This document shows, piece by piece, positions 57,916 through 64,000 of a DNA stretch of 64,000 nucleotides; position 1 is the stretch's first letter; each line of letters starts with the position of its first letter. Origin of the DNA: Lewinellaceae bacterium (GTDB lineage: Bacteria; Bacteroidota; Bacteroidia; Chitinophagales; Saprospiraceae); assembly GCA_020636075.1 (NCBI GenBank), contig JACJYO010000004.1, forward strand, positions 310,001-374,000. The letters are read 5' to 3'. Position numbers and translations under genes: made by a program. The notes under the pieces are model-generated. The model made no database searches, had not been told where the DNA came from, and saw only the letters and a list, made by a program, of their open reading frames with translations.

Positions 57916-58117
57916 ATTCCAAAACTGAGTGATGCGGTATCAGCTGAGTCAATAACTTTCGGGGCAAAATTGTTTAAATAAAATGGATTTGCGAAACGCT
58001 TTAACGCGTTTGATTTTTTTAAAAATAAAATTTCGAAGGCTGGTACTAAACCCTTACCACTCCTTCGTGCCGCCCGAAGGACGAACATTCCGTACACTTG
58101 CAACCAAAATATTTACC

Positions 58118-59842
58118 ATGAAACAAGCCTTACTTTTTTATATAACTACCCTGCTGGTTGCCGGCTGCGCCGGGCCCAAGCCGCCTGCGCCCGCCACATT
58201 GATCCTGTTCAATGGCAATTTTTTTACTGCCGATAGCGCCCAGCCATCTGCGACAGCCCTGGCCATCCGAGCAGATTCGATCATCTTCGTTGGCGACGAC
58301 GCCGGCGCCAAAGCCCTCGCCGGTTCCCAAACGGAACAGATCGACCTTCAGGGCGCCTTTGCTCTGCCAGGGCTCATTGAAGGCCACGGGCACTTTCAAA
58401 GCCTGGGCCTGAGTGTGCAAAACCTCAACCTGATCAATACTAAAACCTGGGATGAGATTGTGGGTATGGTGGCAGAAAAAGCCAAAACAACCCCGGCAGG
58501 CGAATGGATCGAAGGCCGCGGCTGGCACCAGGAAAAATGGACAGCGCCGATCGGCCGTTCGGTGAATGGTTATCCGTTTCACGATGCGCTCAGCGCCGGC
58601 TCACCCAACCATCCGGTAGTGCTGCGCCATGCCAGCGGCCATGCGCTGATCGCCAATCAAAAAGCCATGCAGTTGGCCGGTATCAGCCGCGAAACCCCCG
58701 ACCCGGTTGGCGGCCGTATCGTACGCGATGCCTCCGGGACACTTACCGGCGTGTTCGAGGAAAATGCCATGGGCCTGATCACACGCCCGTTAAACGACTG
58801 GAAAAACCAGCGTAGCGAGGCCGAAAAGCAAGCCGCTTTTGATCGCAGCATTGCTTTGGCAGCGGAATTGTGCCTGAAAAACGGGATCACCTCCTTTCAG
58901 GATGCTGGCAGCGGCTTTTGGGAGATCGAACAGTACAGCCGGTTAGCTCGTGCCGGCAAACTGCCGCTGCGGCTCTGGGTAATGATCAGTGCACCCCAGC
59001 CAAGTGACTATGCCAAGCTCGCCGACTTTCCGCAGATCGGTATTGGTAACGACCACCTTACCGTACGCGCTGTGAAAGCCTATCTCGATGGAGCACTGGG
59101 CTCTTATGGCGCCTGGTTGCTCGAGCCATACTCCGACAAACCCGGCCACTTCGGACAAAATACCACACCGGTCAGTGATATTCTGGGCCTGGCCCAACAG
59201 TGCCGGAAGTACGGGCTCCAACTTTGTGTACACGCCATTGGCGATCGCGGCAACCGGGAAATGCTGGATGTGTATGAAAAGAGCCTGGGTCAGGCGGTAC
59301 GGACCGACCACCGCTGGCGCATCGAACATGCGCAGCACCTGCACCCCGACGATATCCCGCGCTTTGCCGAATTGGGCGTTATTGCCTCCATGCAGGGCAT
59401 CCACTGCACCAGCGATGCGCCGTTTGTTGTTAAACGCCTGGGCGAATGGCGTGCCCGAACAGGGGCTTATGCCTGGCGCAGCCTGATCGATGCCGGCGCT
59501 CACCTGGCCAATGGCACGGATACGCCGGTGGAGGATGTAAACCCCCTGGCTTCAATTTATGCCTCCGTAACCCGGAAACGGGCGGATACCGGACTGGAGT
59601 TTTTTACCGAGCAAAAGATGACCCGCACGGAGGCGCTGCTCTCCTATACCCTTTGGAACGCTTACGCCGCTTTTGAAGAGCAGGAAAAAGGCGCTTTGAC
59701 GGTCGGACGAAAGGCGGATATTACCGTACTTTCCAAAGATTTGCTGCACTGCCCGGAGGCAGAAATTCTAGATGCCCAGGTGCTGCGAACCATCATTGGC
59801 GGCAAGCAGCAATGGCCGCAGGCCGGGATTGGCACGCGGTAA
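58118..59842 (+). CDS. Amidohydrolase family lipoprotein (YtcJ-like)
   Basis: 574 residues from ATG 58118. A lipoprotein signal peptide with lipobox LLVAGC puts the Cys near residue 16, so the enzyme is probably membrane-anchored outside the cytoplasm. Amidohydrolase features: ALPGLIEGHGHFQS (about 85-98, HxH metal site), FQDAGSGFWEIE, AVKAYLDGALGSYGAWLLEPY (the D-G-A-L-G-S motif of the YtcJ group near 310), LCVHAIGDRGNREMLDVYE (His), RIEHAQHLHPDDIPRFAELGVIASMQ, NGTDTPVEDVNPLASIYA and a final DITVLSKDLL. It would hydrolyse an amide or similar bond; substrate unknown. Confidence 0.9.
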   Translation: MKQALLFYITTLLVAGCAGPKPPAPATLILFNGNFFTADSAQPSATALAIRADSIIFVGDDAGAKALAGSQTEQIDLQGAFALPGLIEGHGHFQSLGLSVQNLNLINTKTWDEIVGMVAEKAKTTPAGEWIEGRGWHQEKWTAPIGRSVNGYPFHDALSAGSPNHPVVLRHASGHALIANQKAMQLAGISRETPDPVGGRIVRDASGTLTGVFEENAMGLITRPLNDWKNQRSEAEKQAAFDRSIALAAELCLKNGITSFQDAGSGFWEIEQYSRLARAGKLPLRLWVMISAPQPSDYAKLADFPQIGIGNDHLTVRAVKAYLDGALGSYGAWLLEPYSDKPGHFGQNTTPVSDILGLAQQCRKYGLQLCVHAIGDRGNREMLDVYEKSLGQAVRTDHRWRIEHAQHLHPDDIPRFAELGVIASMQGIHCTSDAPFVVKRLGEWRARTGAYAWRSLIDAGAHLANGTDTPVEDVNPLASIYASVTRKRADTGLEFFTEQKMTRTEALLSYTLWNAYAAFEEQEKGALTVGRKADITVLSKDLLHCPEAEILDAQVLRTIIGGKQQWPQAGIGTR

Positions 59843-59883
59843 GGTTTTTTCTATAAAAATAACCGTTGTTTCATTGGAAAATA

Positions 59884-59891
59884 TACCTTTG
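59884..59891 (+). promoter_or_regulatory. -7 promoter element of the DUF3276 gene
   Basis: TACCTTTG is a full TAnnTTTG match. A TTG at 59866-59868 lies at roughly the right distance for a -33 element. The GTG start follows 43 bp downstream of the -7. Confidence 0.6.
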
Positions 59892-59934
59892 CTCATAGTG
59901 TTCACCAATTTTTTTATAACAAAACGTAAGACAA

Positions 59935-60555
59935 GTGGAATACGGGCATTTTAAGCGGAGAGACCGGGGTGATCGCGATAATCGCGACCGGGACAGAGAC
60001 CGCCGGGATTTCCGCGACCGTGGAGGCGACCGTGGAGGGTTCCGGGGCCGCGAACGAAACAACGATCGCGATCCGGAGGAGAGCGTGTTTTCCCAACGCG
60101 TGCGGGCCGGAAAACGGCGCACCTATTTTTTTGATGTGCGCAAAACCAGAGGTGATGATTATTTTATCACCATTACCGAAAGCACCCGTCGCGAGGACGG
60201 TTATGGGTACAAGCGCCACAAAATTTTCCTGTACAAGGAAGATTTTAACCGCTTTGCCGCTTCCTTGAATGAAGTGGTCAACCATGTTAAAACCGAATTG
60301 ATGCCGGATTTTGACTACGAGGAGTTTGATCGCAGGCAGGCAGAGTGGGAAGCACAAAACCGCGATGCCGATGAGGATGCTGCCACAGATGATAGTGGCG
60401 CAGATGATAGCGATGTGGAAACAGCTAAACCATCCAAAAAGGTAAAAGCATCCGACAAAACGGAAGCCGACGATGCCGCAGACGAGCCGGAAGCTGATGC
60501 CGCTGACGACGCGCCGTCCGATCAACCTAAGGATGATGATGAAATGAGCTGGTAG
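59935..60555 (+). CDS. DUF3276 (PUR-alpha-like) nucleic-acid-binding protein with RGD-rich and acidic tails
   Basis: 206 residues, GTG start with a consensus promoter upstream. The N-terminal ~50 residues are extremely rich in Arg, Asp and Gly (RDRGDRDNRDRDRDRRDFR), like RGG-type RNA-binding tails. Residues about 57-115 form the DUF3276 core, related to eukaryotic PUR-alpha repeats: RRTYFFDVRKTRGDDYFITITE, RHKIFLYKEDFNRFAASL. The last ~70 residues are acidic and alanine-rich. Family members are Bacteroidota-specific, and the core is a single-stranded nucleic-acid-binding fold. A role in RNA or ssDNA binding is inferred. Confidence 0.88.
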   Translation: MEYGHFKRRDRGDRDNRDRDRDRRDFRDRGGDRGGFRGRERNNDRDPEESVFSQRVRAGKRRTYFFDVRKTRGDDYFITITESTRREDGYGYKRHKIFLYKEDFNRFAASLNEVVNHVKTELMPDFDYEEFDRRQAEWEAQNRDADEDAATDDSGADDSDVETAKPSKKVKASDKTEADDAADEPEADAADDAPSDQPKDDDEMSW

Positions 60556-60610
60556 CCCGTGCTGCCACTACCGGGGGCTTCTCCGGCTGTTGTATCCATT
60601 TTCAATAAAT

Positions 60611-60653
60611 CAAAAGCGAAGCATCCCTCGAGCGGGGATTGGCTTCGCTTTTG
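60611..60653 (+). terminator. Intrinsic terminator after the DUF3276 gene
   Basis: CAAAAGCGAAGC (60611-60622) pairs with GCTTCGCTTTTG (60642-60653), with an inner ATCCC/GGGGAT stem and a following T-rich run. The gap 60556-60849 holds no gene; a weak TAACTTTA near 60722 could be part of the citrate synthase promoter. Confidence 0.8.
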
Positions 60654-60849
60654 TTTTGAAACTGTCGTAAAATGCAATTTTTGCAAAAAAATGGCATTTG
60701 CATAGTCAGGTGCAGGAAATCATAACTTTACCAATGAATTCTTGTTTCCCAAATATGCCCTTTGTTTGAACCAAACAGGGGTCGGATTATATCCAATGTC
60801 ATCGTCCCAAAACCACTCTATTTTTCAATTTATTCGTTAAGCATAGTAC

Positions 60850-62181
60850 ATGGATCCGTTAAAACAATTATTCAACGAAAAATCGCAAGCCCTTGGCAAG
60901 GAAGTCAAGGAACTGCTCAAAGAACATGGTCAGCAGAAGGTAGACGAGGTTACCCTGGATCAGGTATATGGTGGCATGCGCAATATCACCTGTATGGTTT
61001 GGGAGCCATCGCTGCTCGATTCCGAGGAAGGCATTCGCTTTCGTGGATATTCCATTCCTGAATTGCAAGAAAAACTGCCCCGGGCGCCAAATGGCAAGGA
61101 ACCCTTGCCGGAAGGCCTGTTTTGGCTCATGCTGGTCGGTGAAATACCGACGAAGGAACAGGTCAAGTGGCTGACCGAAAACTGGGTGCGCCGTGCCAAT
61201 GTCCCGGAGCACGTTTTCCGGACAATCGATACCCTGCCAGTCGAAACACACCCGATGACGCAATTGTCGGTTGGCGTGATGGCCATGCAAAATACCAGTG
61301 TGTTTGCCCAGCGGTATGCTTCCGGTATGAACCGCACCGAATACTGGGATGCGACCTACGAAGATACCATGAACCTCATCGCCCGGTTGCCACGGGTAGC
61401 GGCCTACATTTATCGCCGGGTGTATTTCAATGGTGAACAAACCCTGCCCGATATCTCACTCGACTGGGCCGGTAATTATGCGCATTTGCTGGGTATCGAA
61501 GACTCGGGTTTCAAGGAATACATGCGATTGTTTATGACGATCCATGCCGACCACGAAGGCGGAAATGCCTCAGCCCATACCACCCACCTGGTAGGCTCTA
61601 CCCTTAGCGATCCCTATCTGTCATTCAGCGCAGCTATGAATGCCCTCGCCGGACCGCTGCATGGCCTTGCCAATCAGGAGGTGATCCGCTGGGTGTTGAA
61701 AATGGTGGATACGCTGGGCACTACCAAACCCAGCCGGGAGCAAATTTCAGAATATGTAAAAAGTACGCTGACCAGCGGTCGCGTTATCCCGGGCTATGGT
61801 CATGCTGTGTTGCGCAAACCTGATCCCCGCTTTATGGCGCAGCGGCAATTTGCCGAAGACAATGTGCCGGAAAGCGATCTGGTCAAGATCGTCTGGAAAG
61901 TATTCGATGTGGTACCACCCATTCTGAGCAGCCTCGGTAAAGTTAAAAATCCCTGGCCAAATGTGGACGCGCACTCCGGGGCGCTTTTGATGCACTACGG
62001 ACTTAAGCAACACAACTATTACACGGTGTTGTTCGCGGTGAGCCGGGCGCTGGGTGTGCTCGCAGCCCAATGTTGGGCCCGGGCAATGTACCTGCCGCTG
62101 GAGCGCCCGAAATCGGTGACCACCGCCTGGCTTAAGGAGTTTGTGGCGCGAGAAGTTGATCACTCTGTGGCCGAAGACTAA
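60850..62181 (+). CDS. gltA: Citrate synthase, eukaryote/mitochondrial-like type
   Basis: 443 residues. It condenses oxaloacetate and acetyl-CoA to citrate, entering the TCA cycle. Sequence blocks resemble the mitochondrial enzyme more than the common hexameric bacterial GltA: EGIRFRGYSIPELQEKLP (about 60-77), HADHEGGNASAHTTHLVGSTLSDPYLSF, NALAGPLHGLANQEV (catalytic His), GRVIPGYGHAVLRKPDPRF (catalytic His) and NPWPNVDAHSGALLMHYG (catalytic Asp). The catalytic triad is complete. It has no organellar targeting extension. It is followed by a terminator, so it is likely a single-gene unit. Such bacterial enzymes are known in a few phyla. Confidence 0.97.
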   Translation: MDPLKQLFNEKSQALGKEVKELLKEHGQQKVDEVTLDQVYGGMRNITCMVWEPSLLDSEEGIRFRGYSIPELQEKLPRAPNGKEPLPEGLFWLMLVGEIPTKEQVKWLTENWVRRANVPEHVFRTIDTLPVETHPMTQLSVGVMAMQNTSVFAQRYASGMNRTEYWDATYEDTMNLIARLPRVAAYIYRRVYFNGEQTLPDISLDWAGNYAHLLGIEDSGFKEYMRLFMTIHADHEGGNASAHTTHLVGSTLSDPYLSFSAAMNALAGPLHGLANQEVIRWVLKMVDTLGTTKPSREQISEYVKSTLTSGRVIPGYGHAVLRKPDPRFMAQRQFAEDNVPESDLVKIVWKVFDVVPPILSSLGKVKNPWPNVDAHSGALLMHYGLKQHNYYTVLFAVSRALGVLAAQCWARAMYLPLERPKSVTTAWLKEFVAREVDHSVAED

Positions 62182-62212
62182 ATAACCGGGCGGTCTGGTG
62201 AAATATCCCTGG

Positions 62213-62244
62213 CAGCGCCATTACTTGTTTTGGTAATGGCGCTG
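62213..62244 (+). terminator. Hairpin downstream of citrate synthase
   Basis: CAGCGCCATTAC (62213-62224) pairs with GTAATGGCGCTG (62233-62244) around TTGTTTTG, 31 bp after the citrate synthase stop. A short T-rich stretch follows. Since it overlaps candidate early starts of the next gene (62230 and 62236), the later ATG at 62266 is favoured. Confidence 0.8.
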
Positions 62245-62265
62245 TTGTATTTTAAACGCTTTTAT

Positions 62266-63807
62266 ATGGGCGACGTTCTGCTGGTTCGGTTTTGGGTTTT
62301 GGTGTTGTTTTTTGCTATTGGTCAAAAGGCGGGAGGAGCGAGCGCTGTGCCTTCGTTCCTTCGTGGTGCAAAAATAACATCCGGCTATTTTCAGGTGTCC
62401 GCGCCTGTCCGCGAAACGTACACGCAAATCCTGGACCTGCGTTTGGGCGAAGCCCGAAAATCAATCGCCGAAATCAAACTAGCCGAGCCTGACAATTTGC
62501 TCGTGTTGCTGCTCGATGATTATATCGATTTCTTCACGGTTTTGCTCAACGACAACCGGGCCGAGTTCAAGCAGCTGTTGAAAAACAGAAACTCCCGGTT
62601 GGTGCGTATCGCCCGTGGCCAGCGAAAATCGCCCTGGTTTTTGTACACACAAGCCGAAATCCGGTTGCATTGGGCCATTCTGGAAGGTCGCTTTGGCGCC
62701 AATCTGGCTGCGCTGAACGATGCCAAACAGGCATATGCACTGCTCGAGCAAAACCGTCGCGAACACCCGGATTTCCGGGCAAACGACAAAAGCCTGGGTG
62801 TACTGCACGCACTGGTCGGCAATGTGCCCGATGAGTACAAGTGGGCGGTCCGGTTTGTAAGTGGCATGCGGGGGAGCATAAGCCAGGGGTTGGGAGAGTT
62901 GGAAGCGTTGCTTGAATATTGCCGGGGGCGCGATTTTTTGTTTGAAACGGAAACCCGCGCGGCCTGCGCATTTGTGCAATTGCACCTGGGAAACAACAAG
63001 CTCGCAGCCTGGAAAACGATATCCAACGGTGCCCTGGATCCACATGCCAGCCCGCTTGCAGCGTACGCGTTGGCCAGTATTGCCATGCGCACCGGCCGGA
63101 ATGATGAGACCATCCGGTTGCTTGAACTTTGCCCGGAGAGGGATCCTTACTATCCATTTGCTTACCGCGATTTTCTGCTTGGTGTTGCCAAATTGAACCG
63201 GTTTGACCGCGATGCGGATAAGCCACTCCAAAAATTTGTGCAATCGTTTCAGGGCCAAAATGGTGTCAAAGAAGCCTGTCAGAAACTCGCCTGGCACCGG
63301 CTCCTGAACGGCAATGTGGATGGATACTGGCACTACATGAAGTTGGTCAAATCAAAGGGCATCGCCCGGGCAGAGCCCGACAAAGCAGCCATGCGCGAAG
63401 CAATTCGGGAGGAGTTGCCCGATACCTTGCTTCTGAAAGCGCGGCTGCTGTTCGACGGCGGCTATTACCGGCGCGCCTACGATTTGCTGCAAGCAGCAAA
63501 AACGAAATATACCAGTCCGCAAAAGTTTTCGTTGGAATACCACTACCGCCTGGGCCGCATTGCTGATGAACTTGGAAAAGTGGAGGAGGCCATTCGGTGG
63601 TACAGCCAAACGGTGCGCGACGGCGCCAGACAACCCGCGTATTTTGCCTGTAATGCCGCCTTGCATTTGGGCCTGCTTTATGAAAGGCAGGGCGCCGGCC
63701 AGGCAGCCCGAAAGGCTTTTGAGCAATGCCTGGACTTAAAACCTGAATCGTACGCGGCCAGCCTGCATGCCCGGGCCAAAGCGGGATTGAGCCGGCTTGG
63801 GAAATAG
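62266..63807 (+). CDS. Exported tetratricopeptide-repeat protein, unknown function
   Basis: 513 residues from ATG 62266 (MGDVLLVRFWVLVLFFAIGQ...), giving a hydrophobic N-terminal segment that may be a signal peptide or anchor; earlier in-frame starts lie in a terminator hairpin. The rest is all-helical with TPR-like helix pairs, clearest at the C-terminus (YHYRLGRIADELGKVEEAIRWYSQTV, AALHLGLLYERQGAGQAARKAFEQCLDLKPES). TPR proteins act as assembly platforms. It shares features (ETYTQILDLRLGEARKSI near the start, LSRLGK end) with a widespread Bacteroidota exported TPR group, but no function is established. Confidence 0.75.
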   Translation: MGDVLLVRFWVLVLFFAIGQKAGGASAVPSFLRGAKITSGYFQVSAPVRETYTQILDLRLGEARKSIAEIKLAEPDNLLVLLLDDYIDFFTVLLNDNRAEFKQLLKNRNSRLVRIARGQRKSPWFLYTQAEIRLHWAILEGRFGANLAALNDAKQAYALLEQNRREHPDFRANDKSLGVLHALVGNVPDEYKWAVRFVSGMRGSISQGLGELEALLEYCRGRDFLFETETRAACAFVQLHLGNNKLAAWKTISNGALDPHASPLAAYALASIAMRTGRNDETIRLLELCPERDPYYPFAYRDFLLGVAKLNRFDRDADKPLQKFVQSFQGQNGVKEACQKLAWHRLLNGNVDGYWHYMKLVKSKGIARAEPDKAAMREAIREELPDTLLLKARLLFDGGYYRRAYDLLQAAKTKYTSPQKFSLEYHYRLGRIADELGKVEEAIRWYSQTVRDGARQPAYFACNAALHLGLLYERQGAGQAARKAFEQCLDLKPESYAASLHARAKAGLSRLGK

Positions 63808-63991
63808 GTTCTGGTTTTCAATAAGCGGAACTTCCTGACGAGTTGATATTTGAAATTGGAGAAGAAAAATTTGAAATTTGAAAAGTTCACATCCCCTGGC
63901 GTATTCAAGTTGGTTGACTAAGGGCACCATGCCGCCGAATGCTCTAAATTCCCTTCCTTTGCAAAAAATTAAAAACAGGAATTCAGTCATC

Positions 63992-64000
63992 ATGAAACAA
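63992..64000 (+). CDS. Possible start of the next gene (truncated by window edge)
   Basis: ATGAAACAA at the very end of the window opens with M-K-Q, as many exported Bacteroidota proteins do, and follows 184 bp without a gene. Only three codons are visible, so this is a weak call. The gap 63808-63991 contains an A/T-rich repeat near 63850-63887 and no supportable gene. Confidence 0.25.

Noticed and set aside
62230..62265. Earlier starts of the TPR gene
   Set aside because: They fall in or beside the terminator hairpin of citrate synthase and would have no room for a ribosome site.
1..64000. tRNA, rRNA, riboswitch and phage genes
   Set aside because: No cloverleaf, rRNA core or known riboswitch pattern and no phage structural or integrase genes were recognised by eye; a covariance-model scan would be decisive.

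Overview
The window looks like a chromosomal piece of a Bacteroidota genome, most likely of the Saprospirales type; the species cannot be named from the sequence. Evidence: promoters carry the Bacteroidota -7 element TAnnTTTG; there is a SusC/TonB-type receptor with an N-terminal carboxypeptidase-regulatory domain; a 2305-residue secreted protein ends in a gliding-motility-associated (T9SS type B) C-terminal domain; and there are a DUF3276/PUR-like protein, a Bacteroidota-type GGGP synthase, and runs of ~800-residue FtsX/MacB-like permeases. No rRNA, tRNA or CRISPR array was seen.

Layout. 1-5.1 kb: tail of an unknown gene, GGGP synthase, a GT-C-like membrane glycosyltransferase, quinolinate synthase NadA and an FAD monooxygenase. 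5.1-10 kb (minus strand): a decaying ankyrin/HEAT-like gene pair, a small membrane protein, a TonB-dependent receptor and a Crp/Fnr regulator. 10-14.3 kb: an Mfd lacking its N-terminal UvrA-binding part, flanked on both sides by UPF0175/DUF3368 toxin-antitoxin-like modules; one module sits inside a 38-bp direct duplication of the mfd 3' end. 14.3-18.6 kb: an HMA-CDF cation transporter, a membrane-anchored trypsin-like protein (frameshifted) and an unrecognised cysteine-rich envelope protein. 18.8-22 kb: an AsmA-like protein broken by a palindromic insertion.

22-27.7 kb holds the most striking locus: a tightly packed operon for a 23-heme cytochrome, a 28-heme cytochrome (51 CXXCH motifs in total) and an outer-membrane beta-barrel, which reads as a candidate electron conduit across the envelope. 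28-31 kb: a DGPF/YCII protein plus an ECF42-type sigma factor with a possible autoregulatory promoter, then a secreted orphan. 31-35 kb: a secreted orphan and a GH115 alpha-glucuronidase-like enzyme. 35.6-48.1 kb: five tandem paralogous FtsX/MacB-like permeases with no ATPase gene beside them. 48.3-50.4 kb: a 2H phosphoesterase and an intact IS4-family element with a 13-bp target duplication. 50.4-57.3 kb: the giant T9SS protein. 57.5-64 kb: ApaG, an amidohydrolase lipoprotein, a DUF3276 protein, a eukaryote-type citrate synthase and a TPR protein.

The intergenic DNA is unusually rich in palindromes of several families: a CGTYGGCAGGG hairpin (five copies), a ~140-bp G/C-run palindrome (two copies), a nested 177-bp palindrome and others. 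Several genes carry single frameshifts (ankyrin, HEAT-like, DUF3368, trypsin-like and AsmA). These are either real decay or base-calling errors and should be checked against reads.
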